In this document: in pieces, positions 37,189-45,710 of the stretch
Layout: every line of letters starts with the position of its first letter
Position numbering within the stretch: position 1 is the stretch's first letter
Origin: Comamonas sp. BIGb0152
GTDB lineage: Bacteria; Pseudomonadota; Gammaproteobacteria; Burkholderiales; Burkholderiaceae_C
Direction of reading: 5' to 3'
Length of the DNA: 64,000 nt
Assembly (NCBI RefSeq): GCF_024809975.1
Contig: NZ_JANUDY010000001.1
Location: forward strand, 310,001-374,000
Notes under the pieces: model-generated
Databases searched by the model: none
What the model was told of the DNA's origin: nothing
Seen by the model: only the letters and a program-made list of their open reading frames with translations
Position numbers and translations under genes: made by a program

Positions 37189-38430
37189 ATGAACCAACCA
37201 CGCCCCCCAGATGCTGGATCCACCCAGCCCACACCCCAATGGATTCTGGCGGTCATGCTGGCCTTGCTGGGCATGCTCGGGCCCTTCTCGATCGATACCT
37301 ACCTGCCCGCCTTTGATGGCATTGCGGCCTCGCTCCAGGCCTCGCCGCTGCAGATGCAGCAAACGCTGTCGGCCTATCTGTTCGGCTTTGCCTTCATGAA
37401 CCTGTTCCACGGCGCGCTGTCGGACAGCTTTGGCCGCCGCCCCGTCGTACTGTGGGGGCTAGCCACCTTTGCGCTGACATCGGCCGGCTGTGCGCTGGCC
37501 CAGACGCCCGAGCAGCTGATCTTGTTCCGCGCGCTGCAAGGCTGCACCACCGGGGCAGGCATTGTAGTGTCGCGGGCGGTGGTGCGTGATCTTTTCCCGC
37601 CAGCCCAGGCCCAGCGGATGATGAGCCAGATCACCATCTATTTCGGCATTGCACCGGCCATTGCACCGATGATTGGCGGCATCTTCATCGCCTACGCCAG
37701 CTGGCAGTCCATCTTCTGGCTGCTCACCGCCATTGGCGCCCTGCTGTGGGCCTACAACTGGCGTCTGCTGCCCGAGAGCCTGCCGCCCGAAAAACGCCAG
37801 GCCTTTGATGTGCGCAACCTCATGCGCGGCTACTGGCAGCTGTGCAGCAGCCCGCGCTTTTTGCTGCTGGCTGCTGCCAGTGGCGTGCCGTTCAACGGCA
37901 TGTTCATCTACATCCTGTCAGCGCCCACCTTCCTGGGCACCCATATGCACATGCAGCCCACCCAGTTCTTCTGGTTCTTTATCTGCACCATCGGCGGCAT
38001 CATGCTGGGCGCCTGGGTCAGCGGCAGGCTGGCGGGCAAGATTCCGCCCAAGCGCCAGGTGCGCCACGGCTTCTTGATCATGTTCCTGACCTCCTGCGTC
38101 TACCTGGTGATGAACCTGGTGCTGCCGCCGCACCCGGCCTGGGCGCTGCTGCCGATGGGCATTTACTCGTTTGGCTGGGCCTTGATGACGCCGGTGGTCA
38201 CCCTGCTGGTGCTCGATCTGCACCCCGAGCGCCGAGGCCTGGCCTCCTCATTGCAAGCGGTAGTCAGCTCAGTGGCCAACGGCCTGGTGGCCGGTGTGCT
38301 GGCACCCTTGGTGATGCATTCCACGGTGGCGCTGGCCATCGCATCGATGGGCCTGATGCTGACCGGCCTGCTCAGCTGGATCTATTTCCACCACCGCTGG
38401 CCGGATATTGGCCGCAACAACGCAGTCTGA
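37189..38430 (+). CDS. Bcr/CflA family drug-resistance MFS exporter
   Basis: A 413-residue, 12-helix major-facilitator proton antiporter. Visible family blocks: LGMLGPFSIDTYLPAF in helix 1, HGALSDSFGRRPVVLWG (MFS loop 2-3 motif), FRALQGCTTGAGIVVSRAVVRDLFP (motif C region), and GGIFIAYASWQSIFWLL. Homologues export bicyclomycin, chloramphenicol, sulfonamides or cysteine. The ATG at 37189 is used; the frame is open upstream from a TTG at 37147. It is separated from the GTPase gene by 183 bases and is probably independent. Confidence 0.9.
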   Translation: MNQPRPPDAGSTQPTPQWILAVMLALLGMLGPFSIDTYLPAFDGIAASLQASPLQMQQTLSAYLFGFAFMNLFHGALSDSFGRRPVVLWGLATFALTSAGCALAQTPEQLILFRALQGCTTGAGIVVSRAVVRDLFPPAQAQRMMSQITIYFGIAPAIAPMIGGIFIAYASWQSIFWLLTAIGALLWAYNWRLLPESLPPEKRQAFDVRNLMRGYWQLCSSPRFLLLAAASGVPFNGMFIYILSAPTFLGTHMHMQPTQFFWFFICTIGGIMLGAWVSGRLAGKIPPKRQVRHGFLIMFLTSCVYLVMNLVLPPHPAWALLPMGIYSFGWALMTPVVTLLVLDLHPERRGLASSLQAVVSSVANGLVAGVLAPLVMHSTVALAIASMGLMLTGLLSWIYFHHRWPDIGRNNAV

Positions 38431-38478
38431 GCCCGACACACCCTTCCGCCGCACGAGGTCAGCGCCTTTCAGGCACAA

Positions 38479-38506
38479 AAAAGAGCTTCCCGTGGGAAGC
38501 TCTTTT
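38479..38506. terminator. Bidirectional terminator between the Bcr/CflA exporter and the RNA helicase
   Basis: A 12-bp stem AAAAGAGCTTCC/GGAAGCTCTTTT around a CGTG loop, with A-run on the left and T-run on the right, so it can work for both convergent genes. Confidence 0.9.
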
Positions 38507-38558
38507 GCATGGCCTGGGCGCTGCGGCACATCAGATGCCGCTGTACCCTCTGCCTGGA

Positions 38559-40649
38559 TTAACGGCTGCGTTCGGTGCGCTTGCGGTCACCACCGGCTGG
38601 TGCGTAAGGACGGCCGCCGCGATCGCCACCGAAGCGGCTCTCACCGCTGGGACGGCGCTGGGCGAAATCGCCACCAGCGGCATGGCGTGGGCCTGCGCTG
38701 CGGGGTGCGCGGCTGTCAGCACCACGGGTGTCAGCGGCAAAACGGTCTGGGCGGTCTGCACGGCGCTCAGGAGCGCGGTCAAAGCTGCGGCCTTCGGGGC
38801 GTGGAGCGCGGTCCTGGAAACGGTCTGCACCACGGTCCTGGAAGCGGTCACCGCCACGCTCAGCGCCGCGGTCCTGGAAGCGATCGCCACCACGCTCAGC
38901 ACGTTGCTCAAAGCGTGGAGCGCCATCACGCTGCTCGAAACGAGGACGGCTGTCGCCGCCACGTGGCGCACCACCAAAACCAGCGTTCTCGCCAAAGCCA
39001 GGCTTGCGGCCATAGCCTTCGCCATCACGGCGGGCACCAAAGCCACCACGGTCAGCACCGAAACCACCACCGCCACGGCGATCACCGCCACGGCCAGCGC
39101 CAGCACCTGGGCGACCACGGTCACCACCACGGCCAGCACCAGCGCCACGCGAGCCTTCGCTGCGGGCAGGGAAGCGTTGCTGAGGCTCCAGACCTGGAAT
39201 CACTTCCGGCTTGAACTGCTGCTTGGTGTAGGCCTCGATATCGAACACACGGCGGCGGTCACGGAACTCGGCGAAGGTGATCGCCAGACCCGAGCGGCCA
39301 GCACGGCCGGTACGGCCAATGCGGTGGGTGTAGTCTTCGGCCTTCATCGGCAGGCCGTAGTTGAACACGTGGGTAATGGTGGGCACGTCGATACCGCGTG
39401 CAGCCACATCGGTAGCCACCAGAATCTGTACCTGGCCACTGCGCAGTGCCATCAGGCGGCGGTTACGCAAGCCTTGGCTCAGGGCGCCGTGCAGTGCAAC
39501 GGCGGAGAAGCCTTCTTGCTGCAGGTCATTGGCCAGACCGTCACATTCCACTTGGGTGGATGCAAACACGATGGCCTGGTTGATCGACGCGTCGCGCAGC
39601 CAGTGGTCCAGCAACTTGCGCTTGTGCTGCGAGTTGTCAGCCCAGAACAGCACTTGCTTGATGTTGGCATGCTTTTCTTGGGGCGAGTCGATGGTGATCT
39701 TCTGCACGCCCGAGCCGTTGTCGTGCATCACACGCATGGCCAGCTGTTGAATGCGCGGCGCGAACGTGGCGCTGAACATCATGGTTTGCTTGCGCTGTGC
39801 GGTCAGCTGGTTGACTTCGGCCAGATCGTCCGAGAAGCCCAGGTCCAGCATGCGGTCGGCTTCATCAACCACCAGGAACTGCACCTTGTCGAGCTTGATC
39901 TGCATCGAGCGCTGCAGGTCGAGCAGACGGCCAGGCGTGGCCACCACCAGATCGGCGTTTTGCAGCTTGGCGATTTGCAGCTGGTAAGGCATGCCACCCA
40001 CGATATTGGCCACACGCAGGCCCTTGCAATGGCGCACCAGTTCGATGGCGTCATGCGCCACCTGCTGGGCCAGTTCACGGGTCGGGCACAGAATCAGGGC
40101 GCCAGGTTGGGCGGCCTTGAAGTTGCGCGGGCTCAGTGGGTTCTTGCGCTTGGCGCGCTTGGGCGCTTGCTCGCCACGGGCCACGGCCTCGGCCGCCATA
40201 CGCTCGTACTCGGCGCGCTCTTCGGCTTCCGCCTGGCCTTGCTGCTGGATCAGGGTGTGCAGCACGGGCAGCAAGAATGCCGCCGTCTTGCCGGAACCGG
40301 TTTGGCTGGACACCATCAGGTCGGTGAAGTGCTGGCTGTCACCAGTTTCATCCAACATGGCCAGCGGGATGGCGCGCAGCTGCACGGCGGTAGGTTGGGT
40401 GTAGCCCAGATCCTTGACGGCCTGAACCAGCTCAGGCGCCAGGCCCAGCTCGACAAAGCCATTCGGGCCTTCTGGCACCACTTCGGCTTCGGTTTCCACC
40501 TCGGCGTCAGCCACCAGCGCGGTGTTGTCTTCTTGCGAAGCGTCTACGGCTTCAGCGGACAGGGAAGGGGTATTGACGATCTCTTGGATAGCGTCAACAG
40601 AATTTTGCACAGGCGCGGCTTCGCCCTGCAGATGGAGGTCTTGCGTCAT
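38559..40649 (-). CDS. DEAD-box RNA helicase (RhlE-like) with long RGG-type tail
   Basis: 696 residues. A ~55-residue acidic N-terminus precedes the core: Q motif region GYTQPTAVQLRAIP, Walker A SSQTGSGKTAAF, PTRELAQQV, VVDEADRMLDLGF (DEAD), FSATF, and HRIGRTGRAG. Between motifs I and Ia sits a ~45-residue charged insertion. The last ~190 residues are low-complexity Gly/Arg/Asp repeats, including three near-copies of GGDRFQDRG, typical of RNA-binding and condensate-forming tails. Likely works in ribosome assembly or RNA decay, often cold-induced. The ATG at 40649 is chosen because the upstream 26 residues do not resemble the family. Confidence 0.9.
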   Translation of the reverse strand: MTQDLHLQGEAAPVQNSVDAIQEIVNTPSLSAEAVDASQEDNTALVADAEVETEAEVVPEGPNGFVELGLAPELVQAVKDLGYTQPTAVQLRAIPLAMLDETGDSQHFTDLMVSSQTGSGKTAAFLLPVLHTLIQQQGQAEAEERAEYERMAAEAVARGEQAPKRAKRKNPLSPRNFKAAQPGALILCPTRELAQQVAHDAIELVRHCKGLRVANIVGGMPYQLQIAKLQNADLVVATPGRLLDLQRSMQIKLDKVQFLVVDEADRMLDLGFSDDLAEVNQLTAQRKQTMMFSATFAPRIQQLAMRVMHDNGSGVQKITIDSPQEKHANIKQVLFWADNSQHKRKLLDHWLRDASINQAIVFASTQVECDGLANDLQQEGFSAVALHGALSQGLRNRRLMALRSGQVQILVATDVAARGIDVPTITHVFNYGLPMKAEDYTHRIGRTGRAGRSGLAITFAEFRDRRRVFDIEAYTKQQFKPEVIPGLEPQQRFPARSEGSRGAGAGRGGDRGRPGAGAGRGGDRRGGGGFGADRGGFGARRDGEGYGRKPGFGENAGFGGAPRGGDSRPRFEQRDGAPRFEQRAERGGDRFQDRGAERGGDRFQDRGADRFQDRAPRPEGRSFDRAPERRADRPDRFAADTRGADSRAPRSAGPRHAAGGDFAQRRPSGESRFGGDRGGRPYAPAGGDRKRTERSR
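38760..38900 (-). repeat. Tandem imperfect repeats in the helicase tail
   Basis: The coding DNA repeats a unit for (E)RGGDRFQDRGA at least three times in a row, with shorter PRFEQR copies next to it. Such repeats are prone to length change by slippage. Confidence 0.6.
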
Positions 40650-40959
40650 TTTTGAACAATAGCAATAGGTCGGCCACTGCGCGTTTCGCGACGCAGTTCC
40701 GTACCGTTCATGGTTTAAAAACATCAACCATCAAACGGTAACGGCCATACAGATTGCCGCGGGCTTGTTCAAATCGGCCATGCTGCGAATTGCATGGCCT
40801 GGACGCCCAAAGAATGAAGGGAGATGTACGTATCAACCGCCTGTTTGGCGGGGAAGCCAGCATTATCGCACGATCTGGGGTTTTCCCGCAGGCACAAGGG
40901 TCAATAGCCCGAAAAAACCACGCTTTCGCATCGCACGCCAGCGCGGCCAGTGCCCCGTA
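40650..40959 (-). promoter_or_regulatory. Long 5' region of the RNA helicase gene
   Basis: 310 bases without a gene. On the minus strand an extended -10 (TGC-GATAAT, 40870-40862) predicts a start near 40855 and a leader of about 205 bases before the helicase ATG at 40649. Cold-shock and RNA-helicase genes often carry such long regulatory leaders. I see no further gene in it. Confidence 0.4.
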
Positions 40960-41580
40960 TCACTCTGCCGCTGTCTCTGTGGCCGCCGGCAGTTGGAGGA
41001 AATGCTGGCGGTAGTACAGCATCTCGTCGATTGACTCATGCACATCGGCCAGCGCCGTGTGCTTTTGCGCCTTCTTGAAGCCGGCAATCAGCTCGGGGCG
41101 CCAGCGCCGCGCCAACTCCTTGAGGGTGCTGACATCGACATTGCGGTAGTGGAAATAGGCTTCCAGATCGGGCATGTAGCGCGCCAGAAAGCGCCGGTCC
41201 TGGCCAATGCTGTTGCCGCACATGGGCACCTTGGCCTTGGGCACATGGCGCTTGAGGAAAGCCAGCACCTCGGCCTGTGCGGCCGCCTCGTCCGTGGCCG
41301 AGGCCTTCACGCGCTCGGTCAGGCCGCTGCGGCCATGGGTGTTGCGGTTCCAGGCATCCATCTTGGCCAGCTCTTCATCACTTTGGTGGATGGCAATCAC
41401 CGGGCCTTCAACGCGCAGGCTCAAGTCGGCATTGGTGACCACCAGCGCGATCTCGATCACGCGGTGCTCTTGCGGGTTCAAACCGGTCATTTCACAGTCC
41501 AGCCAGACCAGGTTCAGGTCGGACTTGGCCAGCGTCGGTGCTGGCGTCAACGCCGTGTCCAGGGTGTTCTTGTTTTGCAT
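40960..41580 (-). CDS. orn: Oligoribonuclease
   Basis: Essential 3'-5' exonuclease that finishes RNA decay by degrading two- to five-base RNAs and pGpG. The 206-residue protein has the DEDDh residues: Asp28 and Glu30 in WLDCEMTGL, the [15 protein letters not shown] segment, and [11 protein letters not shown] with the last His and Asp. The first ~20 residues are an extension compared with E. coli Orn. Divergent from the M48 protease gene. Confidence 0.95.
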   Translation of the reverse strand: MQNKNTLDTALTPAPTLAKSDLNLVWLDCEMTGLNPQEHRVIEIALVVTNADLSLRVEGPVIAIHQSDEELAKMDAWNRNTHGRSGLTERVKASATDEAAAQAEVLAFLKRHVPKAKVPMCGNSIGQDRRFLARYMPDLEAYFHYRNVDVSTLKELARRWRPELIAGFKKAQKHTALADVHESIDEMLYYRQHFLQLPAATETAAE

Positions 41581-41640
41581 GGGGGCGATTGTCGCCTATG
41601 CCCTACACTGTCCGGTATTTGCCAACCAACACCCCCACTT

Positions 41641-42930
41641 GTGACTCTATCGCTGCTGTTCACCCTGATCTTTGCCGTCGCGCTGGCTGCCAGCGTGCTC
41701 ACCAAACTCTGGCTGGCCAGCCGCCAGATGCGCCATGTGGCAGCCCACCGTGATGCGGTGCCTGCCCTGTTTGCTGACCGCATCAGCCTGGCCGCCCACC
41801 ACAAGGCCGCCGACTACACCATTGCCAAGACCCGCTTTGGTTTGCTGGAGCTGGCCATTGGCAGCGTGGCCCTGCTGGGCTGGACCTTGTTGGGCGGACT
41901 CGACCTGCTCAATGCCAGCTTGCTGGGCGCCCTGGGTGGCGGCATATGGCAGCAGCTCGCGCTGGTGGCGGCCTTTGCGCTTATCAGCGGCCTCATCGAT
42001 CTGCCCGGCAGCTACTACCAGACCTTTGTGCTGGAGCAGCGTTTTGGCTTCAACAAGATGACCTTGGGCCTGTGGCTGGGCGATTTGCTCAAAGGCACTG
42101 TCATGGGCGCACTCATCGGCCTGCCGATTCTGGCGGTCATCCTGTGGTTGATGGGCTCGGCCGGCCCATGGTGGTGGCTCTGGGCCTGGGCGTTCTGGGT
42201 GGGCTTCAACCTGCTGCTGATGGTTATCTACCCGGCCTTTATCGCGCCGCTGTTCAACAAGTTCCAGCCGCTGGAGGACGAGAGCCTCAAAGCCCGCGTG
42301 CAGGCGCTGATGCAGCGCTGCGGCTTTGCCGCCAAGGGCCTGTTTGTGATGGATGGCAGCCGCCGCAGTGCGCATGCCAATGCCTATTTCACCGGCTTTG
42401 GCGCCAGCAAGCGCGTGGTGTTTTTCGATACCCTGCTGCAAAAACTGAGCGGCGACGAGGTCGAAGCCGTGCTGGCCCATGAGCTGGGCCATTTCAAGCA
42501 CAAGCACATCATCAAGCGCATGCTGGGCCTGTTTGGCCTGACCTTGCTGGGCTTTGCGCTGCTGGGCTGGCTGTCGCAGCAGGCCTGGTTCTACACCGGT
42601 CTGGGCGTGACGCCCAACTTCAACATCCCCGGCGTGCCCGGCTCCAGCCCCAACGATGCGCTGGCCCTGCTGCTGTTCATGCTGGCCGTGCCGGTGTTCA
42701 GCAGCTTTGTCTCGCCGCTGATGGCGCATTCGTCGCGCAAGCACGAGTTCGAGGCCGATGCCTATGCCGTCAAGCAAACGCGGGCGGCCGATCTGCAATC
42801 GGCCCTGCTCAAACTCTACGAGGACAATGCCTCGACCCTGACGCCCGATCCGGTCTATGTGCGCTACTACTATTCGCACCCGCCGGCCGTCGAGCGTATT
42901 CGCCACATGCAACAATTGGCCCATGACTGA
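41641..42930 (+). CDS. M48-family membrane metalloprotease (Ste24/CAAX-protease-like)
   Basis: A 429-residue integral membrane zinc protease. The N-terminal multi-helix domain (M48_N; ending in PGSYYQTFVLEQRFGFNKM) is followed by the zinc motif HELGH at 280-284 and the distal glutamate in HEFEADAYAV. A GTG at 41641 is the likely start, because upstream codons would run into orn on the other strand. The stop overlaps the next gene by eight bases. Substrates in bacteria are unknown. Confidence 0.88.
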   Translation: MTLSLLFTLIFAVALAASVLTKLWLASRQMRHVAAHRDAVPALFADRISLAAHHKAADYTIAKTRFGLLELAIGSVALLGWTLLGGLDLLNASLLGALGGGIWQQLALVAAFALISGLIDLPGSYYQTFVLEQRFGFNKMTLGLWLGDLLKGTVMGALIGLPILAVILWLMGSAGPWWWLWAWAFWVGFNLLLMVIYPAFIAPLFNKFQPLEDESLKARVQALMQRCGFAAKGLFVMDGSRRSAHANAYFTGFGASKRVVFFDTLLQKLSGDEVEAVLAHELGHFKHKHIIKRMLGLFGLTLLGFALLGWLSQQAWFYTGLGVTPNFNIPGVPGSSPNDALALLLFMLAVPVFSSFVSPLMAHSSRKHEFEADAYAVKQTRAADLQSALLKLYEDNASTLTPDPVYVRYYYSHPPAVERIRHMQQLAHD

Positions 42931-43267
42931 TACCCACCTGCCCAAACAAGACTGGTCCACCCAGGCCCGCCGTGCGCTGTCCGCCTCCGAGGTGGTGACA
43001 CAGCTGAGCCCACTGAGCGGCTGGGTGCTGAGCGGTGATGGCGCCGATGTGGCCATCGAGAAGACGTTCCGCTTTGCCAACTACTACGAGACCATGGCCT
43101 TTGTGAATGGCGTGGCCTTGGTGGCCCATACCCAGGACCACCACCCCGACCTGTCGGTGCACTACAACCGCTGCGTGGTGCGCTTCAACACCCATGATGT
43201 GCATGGGCTGTCGCTGACCGATTTCGAATGCGCGCGCCGCATCGAAGCCCTGCTGCAGCTGGCCTGA
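42923..43267 (+). CDS. phhB: 4a-hydroxytetrahydrobiopterin dehydratase
   Basis: Pterin-4a-carbinolamine dehydratase, 114 residues, which recycles the pterin cofactor of aromatic hydroxylases. Typical motif: the histidine pair and neighbours in HTQDHHPDLSVHYNRCVVRF, preceded by FANYYETMAFVN and followed by GLSLTDFECARRI. Its ATG lies inside the last codons of the protease gene (eight-base overlap). No phenylalanine hydroxylase gene is in the window. Confidence 0.93.
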   Translation: MTDTHLPKQDWSTQARRALSASEVVTQLSPLSGWVLSGDGADVAIEKTFRFANYYETMAFVNGVALVAHTQDHHPDLSVHYNRCVVRFNTHDVHGLSLTDFECARRIEALLQLA

Positions 43268-43272
43268 CCTCC

Positions 43273-44256
43273 ATGGCAAAACCTGCAAGACGCCCCGGCA
43301 ACAACAACCTCAGCGCGACCCAGACCGGCCTCGTCGTGGCCAGCTACGGCCGCCACTGCATTGTGGAGACGCCGGACGGCGTGCGCCGCATCTGCCACCC
43401 TCGGGGCAAGAAAAGCCAGGCCGTCGTCGGCGACCATGTGCGCTGGCTGGCCCCCCCTGCGGGCCAGGGCGACGAAGGCACGATCGAGAAGGTGCTGGAG
43501 CGGCGCAATGTGTTCTACCGCCAAGATGACATCCGCACCAAGACCTTTGCTGCCAACCTGGACCAGTTGCTGATCCTGATTGCCGCCGAGCCGGTGTTCA
43601 GTGAAGTGCAGCTGGCCCGCGCGCTGATTGCGGCCGAAGCTGCCCATATCACGCCCATCATTGCGCTCAACAAGATGGACCTGGGCGAACCCTTTTTGCG
43701 CGCCTGGGAAAGGCTGGAGCCCTACCGCAACATGCGCGACCAGGTGGAAGACCCGCCGCACTACACTGTGCTGCCCTGCACCCTCGCCGATGCAGACGAC
43801 GAAGACCGCGACGCCATCTACGGCCTGCTCGAAGGCAAGACCACCTTGGTGCTGGGCCCTTCTGGCGTGGGCAAAAGCACCTTGATCAACCTGCTGATTC
43901 CGGGCGCCAATGTGGCCACCAACGAGATATCCCAGGCCTTGAACACCGGCAAGCACACCACGACCAGCACCACCTTGTATTGGATCGACGAGGTCCGCAA
44001 GACGGCGCTGATCGACTCGCCTGGCTTCCAGGAATTTGGTCTGTACCACATTGCGCCCACCCAGCTGGCCGCCTGCATGCCCGACATCGGTGCCCATGCC
44101 AAGGCCTGCAAGTTCTACAACTGCACGCATTTGCATGAGCCCGGCTGCGGCGTGATCGAGGCGGTCAAAAACGGCCATGCCGCGTTGCCCATCAGCGAGA
44201 ACCGCTACCGCATCTACGGCGAGCTGTTCGACGAGCTGAACCTGAGCGCTTACTAA
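43273..44256 (+). CDS. rsgA: Ribosome small-subunit GTPase RsgA
   Basis: Late 30S assembly factor, 327 residues. N-terminal OB fold, then a circularly permuted GTPase with G4 NKMD (133-136) ahead of G1 GPSGVGKS (195-202) and G3 DSPG (248-251), then a C-terminal zinc domain with C-x4-C-x-H-x5-C (CKFYNCTHLHEPGC). Starts five bases after phhB, so part of the M48–phhB–rsgA operon. Confidence 0.95.
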   Translation: MAKPARRPGNNNLSATQTGLVVASYGRHCIVETPDGVRRICHPRGKKSQAVVGDHVRWLAPPAGQGDEGTIEKVLERRNVFYRQDDIRTKTFAANLDQLLILIAAEPVFSEVQLARALIAAEAAHITPIIALNKMDLGEPFLRAWERLEPYRNMRDQVEDPPHYTVLPCTLADADDEDRDAIYGLLEGKTTLVLGPSGVGKSTLINLLIPGANVATNEISQALNTGKHTTTSTTLYWIDEVRKTALIDSPGFQEFGLYHIAPTQLAACMPDIGAHAKACKFYNCTHLHEPGCGVIEAVKNGHAALPISENRYRIYGELFDELNLSAY

Positions 44257-44272
44257 ACCGGTTGACCAGACC

Positions 44273-44572
44273 TTAGAACCTGTTCAAAGTCTCTACGCAG
44301 CCGCGTTGGAGTGCAATCGGGATGAGTTCGAAGGGCTGGTCCGCAGCTTGCACCGGGGTGCAAGCAAGGGCCAGCGCGCAGAAATCGCCCGATTTCACTC
44401 CAACCCGTAGGGACAGTGGCTTTGCGGGTGCCCGACTAGGGGCGGTCTGCGTCGTTGCAAATCCTCGCAATAGCTGGGCTATTGCTGCGGTGTTGCGCGG
44501 CTAGGCGCCCCCCTCGCATCCCATCTCGCAAAGACACTGTCGCGGCGCGAGGAGACTTTGAACAGGTTCTTA
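44273..44572. mobile_element. MITE-like element with 18-bp terminal inverted repeats
   Basis: Perfect inverted ends GAACCTGTTCAAAGTCTC (44276-44293) and its complement (44552-44569) bound a 294-base element with no open gene. It is flanked by TTA on both sides (44273-44275, 44570-44572), fitting a 3-base target duplication. Ends and target resemble IS5-family elements, so it may be moved by such a transposase. Inside is a perfect GCAATAGC/GCTATTGC hairpin. The right-hand TTA is also the stop codon (TAA) of the adjoining LysR gene. Confidence 0.75.
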
Positions 44573-45550
44573 GCCCCGGCACCACTCTTTGGGCAAGGTT
44601 TCGGCATGGCCCAGATCGACATGGGCCTTCAAAAAATCGAGCACCGCCCGGGTGCGTGAGGGCAGGCGCTCGGGCTTGCCCAGGTAGACCGCATGGATGG
44701 GCTCCAGCACGCCGGTGTTGTAGGCCTCCAGCACCACCTGCAGCCGACCTGCGGCAATATCGTTCCAGGCATGGAACAGCGACAGCCGCGCCAGGCCTAC
44801 CCCCGCCACCGCCAGGTTGCGCATCACATCGCCATCGTTGACGCGCAGCAGCTCCCCAATGCCCACCCCCACCTCTTGCCCCGCCACCCGAAACGGCCAG
44901 TGCGGCACCGTGCGCTGGTAGTTCCAGCCGATGCGCACATGCTCGGCCAGCAGGTCGGGGTGCGTGGGCACGCCATGGGCATCCAGATACGCGGGTGCGG
45001 CCACGATGATCTGGCGGGTATGGCCCAAGAGGCGCGCCACCATGTCCGAGGCGGGCAGCTTGCCCCAGCGGATCGCAATGTCGGCCTGCGCCTCCATCAG
45101 GTCCACCACCTCGTCGGTAAAGCTCAGATCCAGCACCAGGCCAGGGTACTGCTGCATCAGCTGGGCAACCAGGGGCACCAGCAGCGCCTGGCCCGTCGAT
45201 GAACTGGAGTTGATGCGCACGACGCCCTTGGGCGCGCTGCGCAACGAGGCGGCCGCCTCCGCCTCCTGCAGATCGGCCAGCACCCGCTGGCCACGCTCGT
45301 AGAACTGGCGGCCCTCGGGGGTGAGCTGCACCCGGCGCGTACTGCGCAGCAGCAGCTGTGCGCCCAGCCGCGCCTCCATACGCGCGACGATCTTGCTGGT
45401 GGCCGAGGGTGAGACACCCAGATGGCGGGCTGCGGCCGAGAAACTGCCGTGCTCTGCGACCTGTACAAACACCTCCAGCTCGCCGGAGCGGTTGGTCTCG
45501 AATGTGGGGCTGGCGGGAAAAGCAGGGTTGCGCATGGTCAATGGCGTCAT
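44570..45550 (-). CDS. LysR-type transcriptional regulator
   Basis: About 326 residues: N-terminal winged helix-turn-helix (LEVFVQVAEHGSFSAAARHLGVSPSATSKIVARMEARLG) and a LysR substrate-binding domain (GVVRINSSSSTGQALLVPLV, PGLVLDLSFTDEVVDLM). It is divergent from an MFS transporter gene and is its likely regulator. ATG codons at 45550 and 45535 are both possible and neither has a clear ribosome site. Its stop codon coincides with the target duplication of the MITE-like element, so the native C-terminus may have been altered slightly. Confidence 0.88.
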   Translation of the reverse strand: MTPLTMRNPAFPASPTFETNRSGELEVFVQVAEHGSFSAAARHLGVSPSATSKIVARMEARLGAQLLLRSTRRVQLTPEGRQFYERGQRVLADLQEAEAAASLRSAPKGVVRINSSSSTGQALLVPLVAQLMQQYPGLVLDLSFTDEVVDLMEAQADIAIRWGKLPASDMVARLLGHTRQIIVAAPAYLDAHGVPTHPDLLAEHVRIGWNYQRTVPHWPFRVAGQEVGVGIGELLRVNDGDVMRNLAVAGVGLARLSLFHAWNDIAAGRLQVVLEAYNTGVLEPIHAVYLGKPERLPSRTRAVLDFLKAHVDLGHAETLPKEWCRG

Positions 45551-45710
45551 AGCGACAGATGGTGATGGCAAATTCTGCGCTTATTTATTCCATATGGGAA
45601 CAAATACCTTTCCGTTGTTCCATCTACACAAAAATCAGACCGCCCTTCACAATCCAGTCCCTGGGTGAAAGCCGTCGGCCTTCGCCTCTCTACATACAAG
45701 GAATCCTCTC

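Noticed and set aside
38700-39130. Tandem repeats resembling a CRISPR array
   Set aside because: Repeats are imperfect, in frame with a Gly/Arg tail, and have no spacers or cas genes.
37842-40655. 937-codon plus-strand open frame across the exporter end and helicase gene
   Set aside because: It crosses a terminator and two real genes; its Ala/Thr-rich composition is the antisense of the RGG tail.
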